DNA from: Reyranella sp. CPCC 100927
Lineage (GTDB): Bacteria; Pseudomonadota; Alphaproteobacteria; Reyranellales; Reyranellaceae
NCBI RefSeq assembly: GCF_007859315.1
Contig: NZ_VOHA01000004.1
Location: forward strand, 62,001-126,000
Direction: 5' to 3'
Length of the DNA: 64,000 nucleotides
This document shows, piece after piece, positions 42,259-52,562 of this stretch (position 1 is its first letter; each line of letters starts with the position of its first letter). A program made the position numbers and the translations under genes. The notes below the pieces were generated by a model that was not told where the DNA came from, searched no databases, and saw only the letters and a list, made by a program, of their open reading frames with translations.

Positions 42259-43485
42259 ATGTCGATGTCTCGCAAGATCCGCCTGTCGCGTCGCGGCGTC
42301 ATGGCCGGGACGGCCGCCGCCGTCGGTGCGCTGGGCCTGCCGGCCATCGGTGGCGCGCAGGCTGCCGCGGTGAAGGTCGGTATCATCCATCCCGTTACCG
42401 GCTTCGTTGCCTACAACGGGCAGCAGGGCCGGCTGGGCGCCACGATGGCGGTGGAGGACGTGAACAAGGCCGGCGGCATCAAGGCGATGGGCGGCGCCAG
42501 GCTGGAGGCGCTGCTGGGCGACAGCCAGTCCAAGGTCGAGGTCGGTGTCAGCGAAGTCGAGAAGATGAACGAGGCCGGGGTGGCCGCCTATATCGGCTGC
42601 TTCCAGAGCCCGGTGGGGATCGCCGCCAGCCAGGCAGCGGCCAAGTACAACACGCCGTTCCTGATCGATGTCGGCGCCTCGGACCTGCTGGTCACGCGCG
42701 GCCTCAAGAACGTGTTCCGGCTCAAGCCCGGCTTCGGCGCCTGTGTCGACCAGGGCATCGCGGCCCTGGGTGCGCTTAACGAGGCCGCCGGCAAGCCGGC
42801 CAAGACCGCGGCGATCGTGCACGAGAGCGGCGAATTCGGCACCGGCACGGCCAAGCTGCTGGCCGGCAAGCTGCCATCGGTGGGCATCGAGGCCAAGGAG
42901 TTGATCGCGCACGACAATCCGACACGCAACTTCGACAACGTGGCGCTGCGTATCCGCTCGATGGCGCCTGATCTGGTGATCATGTCGAACTACCAGAACG
43001 AATACGTGCTGCTGGCGCGCACGCTCCATCAGCAGAAGGTGAACCTGGCCGGCCTGTTCTCGGTGCTGGGCGGCGGCTTCAACTACAAGTTCGTCAAGGA
43101 GCTGCCCGACGTGGCGCAGTACATGATGGACACCAACCACTGGTTCAACCCCAAATCGGACAAGGCGCAGGCGCTGAAGAAGCGGGTCGAGGCGGGCGGC
43201 GCGCTGTTCACCTTCGAGGTGTACCTGGCGTATTCGTCGGTGATGCTGCTGGCCGACGCCCTCGAGCGCGCCGGCTCGGCCGACAAGGCGAAGCTCACCG
43301 CCGCGCTCGAGTCCTCGACCTTCAACGCCGAGCTGATGCCGTACGGGCCGACGAAGTTCGTGAATGGCCAGAACCAGGGTGGGCGCGCTGCGATCATGCA
43401 GGCCTTGAAGGGCGACATCGAGGTGATCGCCCCCGCCGACGTCGCCTCGGCCAAGGCGGTATTCCCCAAGCCGAAGTTCGGGTGA
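42259..43485 (+). CDS. Branched-chain amino-acid type ABC binding protein
   Basis: 408-aa periplasmic binding protein of the LivK/Leu-Ile-Val family. It has a Tat-like signal (LSRRGVMAGTAAAVGALGLP, cleavage near AQAAA). The mature start VKVGIIHPVTGFVAYNGQQG and the middle AAYIGCFQSPVGIAASQAA are typical of type I folds. First gene of a five-gene importer (binding protein, two permeases, two ATPases). Ribosome site GGGGAGA. The ligand may be an amino acid, amide, urea or aromatic compound; the family is broad. Confidence 0.9.
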   Translation: MSMSRKIRLSRRGVMAGTAAAVGALGLPAIGGAQAAAVKVGIIHPVTGFVAYNGQQGRLGATMAVEDVNKAGGIKAMGGARLEALLGDSQSKVEVGVSEVEKMNEAGVAAYIGCFQSPVGIAASQAAAKYNTPFLIDVGASDLLVTRGLKNVFRLKPGFGACVDQGIAALGALNEAAGKPAKTAAIVHESGEFGTGTAKLLAGKLPSVGIEAKELIAHDNPTRNFDNVALRIRSMAPDLVIMSNYQNEYVLLARTLHQQKVNLAGLFSVLGGGFNYKFVKELPDVAQYMMDTNHWFNPKSDKAQALKKRVEAGGALFTFEVYLAYSSVMLLADALERAGSADKAKLTAALESSTFNAELMPYGPTKFVNGQNQGGRAAIMQALKGDIEVIAPADVASAKAVFPKPKFG

Positions 43486-43536
43486 TCGGTGCGTCGATTG
43501 CCAATAGGGTCTGCGGTAGGCCTGTCGAAGAAGACT

Positions 43537-43649
43537 CACCACAGAGGCACAGAGACACAGAGGAACACAGAGGAGAAAAGATTGCGCGCCTTTGGCGCGC
43601 GAAGAACTCTTCTCTCTGTGTTCCTCTGTGTCTCTGTGCCTCTGTGGTG
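43537..43649. repeat. Dispersed palindrome family E
   Basis: Long inverted repeat with arms of more than 36 matching bases, built from CACAGAG/CTCTGTG units (CACCACAGAGGCACAGAGAC on the left). The loop holds a GCGCGCC-TTT-GGCGCGC hairpin (43584-43600). I recall this sequence as an interspersed repeat in many unrelated bacterial genomes. It splits the binding-protein gene from the permease genes and ends 29 bp before livH. Confidence 0.9.
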
Positions 43650-43678
43650 AATCTTTTCTTCTTTCTCGGGGTGAACCG

Positions 43679-44551
43679 GTGCTCGATCCCGCGATCATCT
43701 TCGCCGGCGTGCTGAACGGCCTGTTGGCTGGCGGCATCTATGTGCTGGTCGCGGTCGGGTTGACGTTGATCTACGGCGTGTTGCACATCATCAACTTCGC
43801 CCACGGCAGCCTGCTGATGCTGGCGATGTACGCTGTCTTCTTCCTGTGGCGGCTGCTGGGCATTGATCCCTACGTCGCGTTGCCGATCGTGATCGCCGGC
43901 AGCTTCGCCTTCGGCTACGTGCTCTATCGTGGGCTGATCGGCCGGCTGAGCCACGGCCGCGACGAGAACATCCTGCTGATCACCCTGGGACTGGCCATCG
44001 TCTTCGACAACGTCGCGCTGCTGCTGTTCACCGGCGACAGCCAGACCATCGACGTCGCCTACGCCGGCACTATCGTGCAGGTCGGCGCCGCCTTTCTGCC
44101 GCTGCCCAAGATCATATCGTTCCTGGCCGCGATCGCACTGTGCGGCGTGCTCGGCGTGGTCATGGCGCGATCGCAGCTCGGCAAGGCGATCCGCGCCGTC
44201 GCGCGCGAGCGGCAGGGGGCGCGGCTGGTCGGCATCGACGTCGAGCATGTGTTCGCGATCGCCTATGGGATCGGCATCGCCTGTCTGGGCGCCGCGGCGT
44301 GCCTGCTGATGCCGACCTTCTACGTCTCGCCGACGTCGGGCCATGCCTTCGTCCTGATCGCCTTCACCACCGTGGTGCTGGGCGGCATGGGCAGCTTCGT
44401 GGGCGCCGCGGCGGGCGGGCTGATCATCGGCATCACCGAGTCGCTGGGCGGCCTGCTGCTGGGCGAGCAACTGGGCCAGATCGGCATCTCGCTGATCTTC
44501 ATCCTGATCCTGCTGCTGCGACCCACCGGCCTGTTCGGAGTCGGCCGATGA
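43679..44551 (+). CDS. livH: Branched-chain amino-acid type ABC permease (LivH)
   Basis: 290-aa inner-membrane permease with about eight helices. It starts at GTG (VLDPAIIFAGVLNGLLAGGI), with the family hallmarks GLTLIYGVLHIINFAHGSL and FVLIAFTTVVLGGMGSFVGA. An open frame extends upstream through the family E repeat, but that sequence is repeat-derived; GGGGTGAAC precedes the GTG. Its stop overlaps the next start by 4 bp. Confidence 0.92.
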   Translation: MLDPAIIFAGVLNGLLAGGIYVLVAVGLTLIYGVLHIINFAHGSLLMLAMYAVFFLWRLLGIDPYVALPIVIAGSFAFGYVLYRGLIGRLSHGRDENILLITLGLAIVFDNVALLLFTGDSQTIDVAYAGTIVQVGAAFLPLPKIISFLAAIALCGVLGVVMARSQLGKAIRAVARERQGARLVGIDVEHVFAIAYGIGIACLGAAACLLMPTFYVSPTSGHAFVLIAFTTVVLGGMGSFVGAAAGGLIIGITESLGGLLLGEQLGQIGISLIFILILLLRPTGLFGVGR

Positions 44552-45555
44552 GCCGCCGCGGCCTCGTGTTCGTTGCCGGCGGATTGGTGCTCGCCATCCT
44601 CTATCCGTGGCTGGTGCGCGCTGCCGGTGCCGCGGGCCTGCCGGTGGCGCCGAACTACCTGATCAATGTCGGGATGCTGGTGTGCTTCACCGCGTTCATC
44701 GGCCAGTCCTGGAACATCTCCGGCGGTTTTGCCGGACAGATGTCGTTCGGCCATGTCGTGTTCTTCGGCACCGGTGCCTACGGCATGGCCATCCTGCAGG
44801 TCACCTACGGCTGGAATCCGTGGCTCGCCTGGCCTGTTGCCGCTGCGCTGGGCGCCGGTGTCGGCTGGCTGATCGGTGCGCTGGCATTTCGCGCCGGCCT
44901 CAAGGGCTCGTACTTTGCCCTGATCACGTTGGCGGTGGCTGAGGTCTTCCGCATCCTCGCCAACTCGGTGCCTTTCACGCGCGGCGGCCTCGGCCTGCTG
45001 ATCAAGGCTGATCCGGGTATGGCCAACCTGCAGTTCAGGGACCCGATCTGGGTCTATTATCTCGCGCTGCTGTTGTGCGTGGCCGGGCTGCTGATCGCCT
45101 GGCGGCTCACCCGCACACGCTTCGGTGCGCGGCTGGTGGCGATCCGCGAGAACGAGGACGCCGCCCGGGCGCTCGGCATCGACGTCTATGCCGAGAAGGT
45201 GAAGGTGCTGGCGCTGTCGGGTGCGATGGGCGCCGCCGGCGGCGCGTTCTACGTCCAGAAGTATCTCTACGTCGATCCATGGATTGCCTTCGGCGTCGAC
45301 AAGTCGGTCGAAATGCTGCTGGTCAGCATGGTGGGCGGCGCCGGCACCATCGTCGGCCCGTTGATCGGGGCTGGCGCGTTGACCGCGATCAACGAGATCA
45401 CGCGCATGCTGGCCAGTGTCGTGCCGGCCCTGAAGAATGTGCAACCGCTCAGTCTGATCGTCTACGGCGCCATGTTGATCCTGATCGTGGCACGCCTGCC
45501 CGATGGGCTCGCCAGCCTGTTCGGGCGCCGGCGCGGGGAGGCGGGACGTGCTTGA
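44548..45555 (+). CDS. livM: Branched-chain amino-acid type ABC permease (LivM)
   Basis: 335-aa permease, partner of LivH. The typical segments are FIGQSWNISGGFAGQMSFGH (helices 2-3), GSYFALITLAVAEVFRI and the conserved loop FGARLVAIRENEDAARALGI, followed by GAMGAAGGAFYVQKY. The ATG overlaps the LivH stop (ATGA) and its end overlaps the ATPase start by 8 bp, showing tight coupling. Confidence 0.93.
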   Translation: MSRRGLVFVAGGLVLAILYPWLVRAAGAAGLPVAPNYLINVGMLVCFTAFIGQSWNISGGFAGQMSFGHVVFFGTGAYGMAILQVTYGWNPWLAWPVAAALGAGVGWLIGALAFRAGLKGSYFALITLAVAEVFRILANSVPFTRGGLGLLIKADPGMANLQFRDPIWVYYLALLLCVAGLLIAWRLTRTRFGARLVAIRENEDAARALGIDVYAEKVKVLALSGAMGAAGGAFYVQKYLYVDPWIAFGVDKSVEMLLVSMVGGAGTIVGPLIGAGALTAINEITRMLASVVPALKNVQPLSLIVYGAMLILIVARLPDGLASLFGRRRGEAGRA

Positions 45556-46277
45556 GGTGCGCCAGCTTAGCAAGGCGTTCAGCGGTCTGAAGGCGGTTGA
45601 TGATGCGTCGCTCGACGCGCGGGCCGGCGAGATCGTCGCGCTGATCGGACCCAACGGGGCAGGCAAGACCACGCTGTTTGCCGCCATCGCCGGCTTCCAC
45701 CGGCCCGACGCCGGTGTCGTGCGCTTCGACGGCGTCGACATCACGGGCCAGGCGCCGCACCGCATCTGCGCCGCCGGCATGGTGCGCACGTTCCAGATCA
45801 CGCAGCCGTTCGCCAAGATCAGCGTGCGCGACAACATCATGGTCGGTGCCTACGCACGCATCGCCGATCGCACGGCGGCGGCATCGCGCGCCGAGGCGAT
45901 CGCACGGCGGGTCGGCATGGGCCGCCAGCTCGATCAGCGCGGCGCCGATCTGACGGTGGCCGGCCGCAAGCGGCTGGAACTGGCGCGTGCGCTCGCAACC
46001 GGCCCGCGCCTGCTGCTGCTGGACGAGGTGATGGCGGGCCTCAACCCGACCGAGATCACCGAGATCGTCGACGTGATCAAGGCCATTCGCGCCGATGGCG
46101 TTACCATCCTGCTGATCGAGCACGTCATGCAGGCCGTCACCAGCCTGGCCGATCGCGTTTACGTGCTCAACCAGGGCCGTGTGATCGCCGAGGGCACGCC
46201 GGCGGCGATCGCCGCCGATCCCGTCGTCGTCGAGGCGTATCTCGGCCATGGCGCCGCGGCCCGACTGGGTGGGCAGC

Positions 46278-46285
<8 letters not shown>
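45548..46285 (+). CDS. livG: Branched-chain amino-acid type ABC ATPase (LivG)
   Basis: 245-aa ATPase starting at GTG (VLEVRQLSKAFSGLKAVDDA). Walker A is GPNGAGKTT, Walker B LLLLDEVMAGLNPTE, the H-loop is LIEHVMQAV, and GMVRTFQITQPFAKISVRDN is the standard LivG Q-loop region. The signature is VAGRKRLELARAL, a divergent form (usually LSGGQQK/LPYG) that is common in LivG. Overlaps LivM by 8 bp and LivF by 8 bp. Confidence 0.93.
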
Positions 46286-46972
<687 letters not shown>

Positions 46973-46979
<7 letters not shown>

Positions 46980-47404
46980 ATTCTATCCATGGCACTGGCG
47001 AACAGGCCGTGCCCGAGTTGCAGGAATTCGACCAGGTTACCGTCGGGATCGCGTACGAACAGTGTTCCGATGCCGAAGTCGAGCGGATCAAGAGGTTGCG
47101 TCACGGCGTGGGTGTTGCCGGCGAAATCGATCTGAAAGGGCGTGCAGCCGCAATCCAGCAGCGATGCGAGGGTCGAGCGCAGGTCCGGTACCTGGAGCGC
47201 GACATGCTGCACCGGATGGTGCCTCGGGGGACCGCCTGCGGCGAGCGGGACCAGATGCAACGCACTGGCATTGTTCAGGATCAGCCAGGTCGGAACCTGG
47301 TGATGTGGTCGGAAACCCAGCGTGTCGATATAGAAGGCGCGGGCACGGACAAGATCGGTGACGCCGATACCGACGTGGTGGATCGTCTCGACCGTGATGG
47401 CCAT
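46973..47404 (-). CDS. VOC-family protein
   Basis: 143-aa vicinal-oxygen-chelate protein starting MAITVETIHHVGIGVTDLVR, with HVALQVPDLRSTLASLLDCG in the middle and TLFVRDPDGNLVEFLQLG ending the second module; metal-ligand His and Glu are in place. Resembles glyoxalase I/fosfomycin-resistance-like members; substrate not assignable. An upstream in-frame ATG at 47434 adds only basic residues. The 208 bp between this gene and trkH show no gene. Confidence 0.85.
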
Positions 47405-47612
47405 CATCTGCCTCCGCCTGCCTTGTCCGTACAACGGCGCGCGACACTCGCGCGATCGACGTGGGGTTGGTCGATCGCCTGCCCGGCCAGCCTGATAGCG
47501 TGCCGTGGCAGGTGCGGCGCCGGGATGGGGGGTGGCATCCGATGCGAGTGCGCGCGAGGGATGAACAGCCTGGTGCCGTCAAGCTTCCGGCCATGATGCC
47601 AAAAAGTTGGCG

Positions 47613-49103
47613 TCAGCCGCGCCAGAAGCTGGGGACGAACAGGATCAGTACGGCAAACAGCTCGAGCCGGCCGAGCAGCATGGCGAAGCACAGCAGCCAT
47701 TTGGCGGCGTCGGGCATGGCGGCGAACGTGCCGGCCGGGCCGATCATCGGGCCCAGTCCCGGCCCGACATTGGACAAGGTCGCCACGGCGGCGCTGGCGC
47801 TGGTGAGGAAGTCGAGGTCGAAGGCCATCAGCGCGATGGTGAGCACGCCGTAGCAGACGAAATAGAGCGAAAAGAACACCACCACCGAGCCGACCACTTC
47901 GTCCGACAGCGGCTTGCCGCCGTACACGCGCGGGAAGACACCGCGCGGATAGATCAGCTGCAGGAAGTAGCTGCGCAGCAGGCGGGCCATCACCTCGAAA
48001 CGGAAGATCTTGATGCCGCCTGTGGTCGAACCGGTGCAGCCGCCGACGAAAAGCAGGCCGAAGAAGATGCCGATCGCCACGTTGCCCCACAGCGTATAGT
48101 CGGCCGAGGCAAAGCCCGCCGTCGTCACCACGGAGACAACGTTGAATGCGGCGTGCCGCACGGCGTCGGTGATGCCGTAGCGGCCTGTCAGCGCGAGGTA
48201 GGCGGTCAGCAGGACGATCACCGCGGCGCAGAACGCGAGCAGGGTCCAGACCTGGCTGTTGCGCAATGCCTGGCGGTTGCCGCGCACCAGGCCGACATAG
48301 ACGACAAAGGGCAGGGCGCCCAGGATCATGAACACGACGGCGATCCATTCGATCGCCGGGCTCTGCCAGTGGCCCAGCGAGGCGTCGGATGTCGAGAAGC
48401 CGCCGGTCGCCACGGTCGTCAGCGCATGAGCCACGGCATCGAAGGGCGTCATGCCGGCCAGCGCGTAGGCGATGGCGCAGGCGATCGTGAAGCCGACATA
48501 GACGAGACCGATCGTGGACACGATGGCACGTGCGCGGGGCAGCACTTTCTCGGACCGGTCCGACGATTCGGTGCGGAACAGCTGCATGCCGCCGACACCC
48601 AGCGCCGGCAGGATGGCGATGGCAACCGCGATGATGCCGATGCCACCCATCCACTGCAGCAGCGCACGCCACAGCAGGACGCCGGGTGGTGCCTTGTCGA
48701 GGCCCACGATCACCGTGGCGCCCGTGGTCGTCAGCCCCGAGATGGCCTCGAAGAAGGCGTTGGTGACGTCGCCGCGCAACTGGGCGTAATCGCTGAGATA
48801 GAGCGGCAGGGCGCTGAACAGCGCGATCGTGACCCAGGCGAACGGCGTCAGCATGAATGCCTGGCGCAAGGTCAAACCGTCGGACAGGTTGCTTTTCGCC
48901 CCGTAGAGCAGCAAGCCGCCGCAGACCAGTGTCACGGCGGCCGACAGCGCGAAGGCACGCCATTGCGGGTGGCCGGTTGCCGCATCGACGGCGGCCGGCA
49001 ACAGCATTGCCACGGCGAGCACCGCCAGCATGCCGCCGATCAGGTAGAACACCGGACGCAGATAGGCCGGCGACCAGGTTCGGACAGGACCCTGCATGCG
49101 CAT
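47613..49103 (-). CDS. trkH: Potassium uptake channel protein TrkH
   Basis: 496-aa membrane subunit of the Trk potassium uptake system, four M1-P-M2 repeats. The filter loops are visible: GLTTTGATV, LTTVATGGFS, VVTTAGFAS and LSNVGPGLG. It begins 6 bp after trkA, forming a two-gene unit. It works with TrkA, which gates it according to NAD(H)/ATP state. Confidence 0.94.
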   Translation of the reverse strand: MRMQGPVRTWSPAYLRPVFYLIGGMLAVLAVAMLLPAAVDAATGHPQWRAFALSAAVTLVCGGLLLYGAKSNLSDGLTLRQAFMLTPFAWVTIALFSALPLYLSDYAQLRGDVTNAFFEAISGLTTTGATVIVGLDKAPPGVLLWRALLQWMGGIGIIAVAIAILPALGVGGMQLFRTESSDRSEKVLPRARAIVSTIGLVYVGFTIACAIAYALAGMTPFDAVAHALTTVATGGFSTSDASLGHWQSPAIEWIAVVFMILGALPFVVYVGLVRGNRQALRNSQVWTLLAFCAAVIVLLTAYLALTGRYGITDAVRHAAFNVVSVVTTAGFASADYTLWGNVAIGIFFGLLFVGGCTGSTTGGIKIFRFEVMARLLRSYFLQLIYPRGVFPRVYGGKPLSDEVVGSVVVFFSLYFVCYGVLTIALMAFDLDFLTSASAAVATLSNVGPGLGPMIGPAGTFAAMPDAAKWLLCFAMLLGRLELFAVLILFVPSFWRG

Positions 49104-49109
49104 CGTGGC

Positions 49110-50480
49110 CTACGCTCCGGCCAGGATGTCTTCGGCCTTGCGCAGCGCATCGTAGGTGACGATGGCGATGACGCGATCATCAGGCGTCACCTGGAACGCG
49201 CCCGTGGGGAACAAGACCTCCTCGCCGCGCACGACGGCGCCGATCATCATGCCGGCGGGCAAACCGACCTTGTTCAGGGGCTTCTTCACCAGCCGCGAGT
49301 CGGGCAGGGCCTGGGTTTCGATGACCTCGCCGAAATCCTCGCGCAGCGTGTAGAGCGCCGCCACCGCGCGCGGCCGGACATGACGCAGGATGGTCGAGAT
49401 GGTGATGGCGCTGGGATCGACGACGGCGTCGACGCCCAGCGCCGTCAGGATCGGCTCGTAAGCGCTCTTGTTGACCAGCGCGATGGCCCGACCGCAGCCT
49501 TCGCGCTTGGCCAGCACCGAGGCGAAGATATTGGTCTCGTCATCGTCGGTGACGGCGACGATGGTCTCGGCGGTGTTGACGCTGGCCTCCAGCAGCAGGG
49601 CCTTGTCCAGCGCATCGCCGTTCAGGACCACGACGGCGTTGCCCAGCTCGCTCGACACCATCTCGGCCCGCGTACGGTTGCGTTCGATCAGCTTGATGTC
49701 GATGGCCGATCCGCTGCCGGTGAGCTGTCGCGCCAGGTTGAAGCCGACATTGCCGCCGCCCACGATGACGATACGGCTGGCCTGCCGGACGGCCTGTGCG
49801 AAGAATGCGATGATCTGGGCTGTCTGAGCCGGCGGCGCGACCAGGTAGAGCTGATCGTTGCGTTCAATCGTGTCCCGGCCATGCGGCACGAACGCCTTGC
49901 CGTCACGGATGATCGCCATCACCATGACGCCGACGCCGGGCAGCATCTGCGGCAGATCGGCCAGCGGCCGACCCAGCATGGCGCAGGTCTCGCTGCTGCA
50001 GGCGACGCCCAGCAGCTGCACGCGGCCATCCGCCAGCGCCACGGTGTCGAACGCGCCAGGCGTGCGCAGGCGCCGGGCGATGGCGTCGGCGACCTCGACT
50101 TCGGGCGAGATCAGCACATCGATCGGCAGCTGGTCGCTGGCGAAGAGCCCGCGCCAGTTCGGTGCGAGGTAGCCGGGGTGGCGCACGCGGGCGATGCGGC
50201 GGCGGACCTTGAACAACGAGTAGGCGACCTGGCAGGCCACCATGTTGACCTCGTCGGTGCGCGTGACCGCGATCAGCATGTCGGCATCGGTAGTGCCAGC
50301 ACGTTGCAGGACTTCCGGATGGGAAGCGTGACCCTGCATGCCGCGCACGTCGTAGGTTTCGTCGATGCGCTGTGCCTGCTCGGGCGATATGTCCACCACC
50401 GTCACGTCGATGCCTTCGCCGGCCAGCTGCCGTGCAATCGCCTCGCCGACCTGACCCGCACCGCACACGATGACCCGCAT
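49110..50480 (-). CDS. trkA: Trk potassium system regulator TrkA
   Basis: 456-aa cytoplasmic regulator with two RCK_N/RCK_C pairs. The Rossmann motifs are VIVCGAGQVGEAIARQL (start) and IVIVGGGNVGFNLARQL (about residue 232). Each is followed by an acidic strand end that binds NAD(H). Length is normal for TrkA. First gene of the trkA-trkH pair. Confidence 0.95.
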   Translation of the reverse strand: MRVIVCGAGQVGEAIARQLAGEGIDVTVVDISPEQAQRIDETYDVRGMQGHASHPEVLQRAGTTDADMLIAVTRTDEVNMVACQVAYSLFKVRRRIARVRHPGYLAPNWRGLFASDQLPIDVLISPEVEVADAIARRLRTPGAFDTVALADGRVQLLGVACSSETCAMLGRPLADLPQMLPGVGVMVMAIIRDGKAFVPHGRDTIERNDQLYLVAPPAQTAQIIAFFAQAVRQASRIVIVGGGNVGFNLARQLTGSGSAIDIKLIERNRTRAEMVSSELGNAVVVLNGDALDKALLLEASVNTAETIVAVTDDDETNIFASVLAKREGCGRAIALVNKSAYEPILTALGVDAVVDPSAITISTILRHVRPRAVAALYTLREDFGEVIETQALPDSRLVKKPLNKVGLPAGMMIGAVVRGEEVLFPTGAFQVTPDDRVIAIVTYDALRKAEDILAGA

Positions 50481-50564
50481 CCGAACCTTCCCTGACCACG
50501 CGCGTTGGCGCGCAGCTTACAGGACCGCCGGTCGTTCACACCACCGTCGATCTGGGGGCGAGGT

Positions 50565-51800
50565 TCAGAGATCGGTATCGCCGGCCAGCAGCCTCTGCGC
50601 GATCGTGCGCCGCAGGATTTCATTCGTGCCATCGGCGACATTGATCACGCGAAGATCGTGCCAGGCGTGCGTCAGATGCAGTTCGTTGGTGAAGCCCATG
50701 GCACCATGGGTCTGCATCGCACGATCGAGGGCCCGGAAGCCGGCCTCCACGGCATAGGCCTTTGCCATCGACAGTTCCTTGATCGCGCGCTCGCCGCGAT
50801 CCAGCAAGGTGGCGACGTTCAATCCCATCAGATGGGCGGCGTGCAGTTCCATGGCCGACTCCGCCAGGGGAAAGGTCACGCCCTGGTATTCGGCGATCTT
50901 GTGGCCGAACGCCTCACGTTGCTTGGCGTAGTCGAGCGCCTTTTCCAGCGCCCAGCGGCCCAGCCCCACGGCGCGCGCGGTGTTGTAGATGCGGCCCAGG
51001 GATACGCCCAGCAGGCCGATCCTGAAGCCGTCGTGCAAGGTGCCGACGAGCTGGTCGGGTTCGACCCGCACGCCGTCGAAGACGAGCTGGCCTTCGTTGC
51101 CGCCGGCATGGCCGAAGAGGCGGATCACGCTTTCGACCTGGAAGCCCGGCGCGTCGGTCGGCACCAGGAAGGCACTGATGCCGCCGGCCTTGCGACGCGC
51201 ACGCTCGGGATCGGTGACGGCGAACACGATGACCCAGTCGGCTTGCGGCGCGTTGGTCGTCCAGATCTTGCGGCCGTGGATGCGCCAGCCGTTGCCGTCG
51301 GGCTCGGCGCGGGTCTTGATCATGGCCGCGTCCGAGCCGGCACCGGGCTCCGACAGGCCGAAGCACATCGAGGTGCGGCCGGCCATCATGTCGGCGAGGA
51401 TCGTCTGGCGCGCCGTATCGGTCACCTCGCGCAACACGACGCTGGGTCCGAACGCCCAGTGGCTCAACGTGTAGGCGCCGAGCCAGTACTGCATGCCACA
51501 CTGCCGGTAGATCTGCTCCCACGCCACGAAGTAGGCGAGCAGGCCCAGTCCGCCGCCGCCCAGTGCCTCGGGCACGCACATCTGGTAGTAGCCGGCCCGC
51601 GCGGCCGCCATCCGCACTTCGCGCATCAGCTCGACTACACGCGGCACATAGCGTCCGTCCCTGGCGTAGAGAAGATGCGGATCGGTCAGCAGGTCATGGT
51701 GCTTGTCATGCCGCGGGATGATCTCGGCGCGGATGAACCGGCTGATGCCATCGCAGACGGCCGTGATCTCGTCCGGTATATCGAAAGCCAAGGCCGCCAT
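50565..51800 (-). CDS. Acyl-CoA dehydrogenase family protein
   Basis: 411-aa flavoprotein that introduces a 2,3-double bond into an acyl-CoA. The FAD/substrate signature is FGLSEPGAGSDAAMIKTR, then WRIHGRKIWTTNA and VVAD-like ending NVADGTNEILRRTIA. The residue at the position of the medium-chain catalytic Glu (EGTNEI) is Asp, so the base may be elsewhere, as in isovaleryl-CoA-type enzymes. It is not in an operon with other beta-oxidation genes. Divergent from the SoxR-type FMN reductase gene. Confidence 0.9.
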   Translation of the reverse strand: MAALAFDIPDEITAVCDGISRFIRAEIIPRHDKHHDLLTDPHLLYARDGRYVPRVVELMREVRMAAARAGYYQMCVPEALGGGGLGLLAYFVAWEQIYRQCGMQYWLGAYTLSHWAFGPSVVLREVTDTARQTILADMMAGRTSMCFGLSEPGAGSDAAMIKTRAEPDGNGWRIHGRKIWTTNAPQADWVIVFAVTDPERARRKAGGISAFLVPTDAPGFQVESVIRLFGHAGGNEGQLVFDGVRVEPDQLVGTLHDGFRIGLLGVSLGRIYNTARAVGLGRWALEKALDYAKQREAFGHKIAEYQGVTFPLAESAMELHAAHLMGLNVATLLDRGERAIKELSMAKAYAVEAGFRALDRAMQTHGAMGFTNELHLTHAWHDLRVINVADGTNEILRRTIAQRLLAGDTDL

Positions 51801-51905
51801 GACGACTCTCCGTTGTTCGCGCGAGGCGCAAGGTATTGGTCGGACGATGGTCCGTCGATGCGGTTCGTGTCCCGGCCCGGGCCGGGCAGCGTTGCACGAA
51901 CCCGC

Positions 51906-51936
51906 TTGACCTCAAGTCGGCTTGAAGCCTTACAAG
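51906..51936 (+). promoter_or_regulatory. Second SoxR-dependent promoter
   Basis: -35 TTGACC (51906-51911), exactly 19-bp spacer, -10-like TACAAG (51931-51936). The spacer contains TCAAG-TCGG-CTTGA, the same half-sites and spacing as the promoter next to soxR. It reads towards the FMN reductase gene, with a predicted transcript start near 51943. Confidence 0.85.
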
Positions 51937-51975
51937 CCAATGCTCCTGTGGTCGAAACCCGATGGAGCATCCCTG

Positions 51976-52554
51976 GTGAGCAGCAAGATCAACGTGGCCC
52001 TGATCTATGGCAGCACGCGCGAGAGCCGATTCTGCGACACCGTCGCGCGCTGGGCCGGCAATGCGATCGTCGATCATGGAAACTTCGCGCTCGATGTGAT
52101 CGATCCGGCATCGCTGTCGCTGCCGGCCCGCCATCAGCGCGCCGACAATCCCGGCCTGGCCGCGCTGCGAGAGCGCATCACACACGCCGACGCCTTCGTG
52201 CTGGTGACTCCGGAATACAATCACGGCTATCCGGCAGCCCTGAAGTTCCTCATCGATTCAGTCAGCGAGCCGTGGCATGCGAAGCCTGCCGGCTTCGTCT
52301 CCTACGGCGGCATCTCCGGCGGCCTGCGCGCGGTGGAGCAGCTACGGCTGGTGCTGGCCGAACTGCACGTGGTCACGCTGCGCGATTCGGTGAGTTTCGC
52401 CAATGTCTACGATCAGTTCGATGCCGCCGGCGACCTGGTCCGGCCGGAACCGGCGCGCCGCGCCATGGCGATCCTGCTGGCGCGCCTGGACTGGTGGGCA
52501 CGGGCGCTGCGCAGCGCCCGTTACGCGGCGCCCTATGGCAAGGTCGCCGCGTAA
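51976..52554 (+). CDS. NADPH-dependent FMN reductase, SoxR target
   Basis: 192-aa flavodoxin-like reductase. NVALIYGSTRESRFCDTVAR forms the phosphate-binding loop, and VTPEYNHGYPAALKFLID is the diagnostic family motif; GFVSYGGISGGLRAVEQLRL completes the flavin site. Likely reduces quinones, chromate or azo compounds with NAD(P)H. The GTG at 51976 has GGAG upstream; an in-frame ATG at 51940 lies at about the predicted transcript start. SoxR control suggests a role against redox-cycling compounds. Confidence 0.88.
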   Translation: MSSKINVALIYGSTRESRFCDTVARWAGNAIVDHGNFALDVIDPASLSLPARHQRADNPGLAALRERITHADAFVLVTPEYNHGYPAALKFLIDSVSEPWHAKPAGFVSYGGISGGLRAVEQLRLVLAELHVVTLRDSVSFANVYDQFDAAGDLVRPEPARRAMAILLARLDWWARALRSARYAAPYGKVAA

Positions 52555-52562
52555 CGTTGCGG

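Noticed and set aside
43500-43660. CRISPR-like repeat of CACAGAG units
   Set aside because: It is one large inverted repeat with no spacers, a known type of interspersed element.
47607-50495. 962-aa open frame on the plus strand over trkH/trkA
   Set aside because: Antisense shadow of two certain genes; His/Asp/Arg/Gln-rich composition typical of reverse frames in GC-rich DNA.
51940-51975. ATG at 51940 as start of the FMN reductase
   Set aside because: It falls at the predicted transcript start of the SoxR promoter, leaving no leader; the GTG at 51976 has a ribosome site and matches the family.
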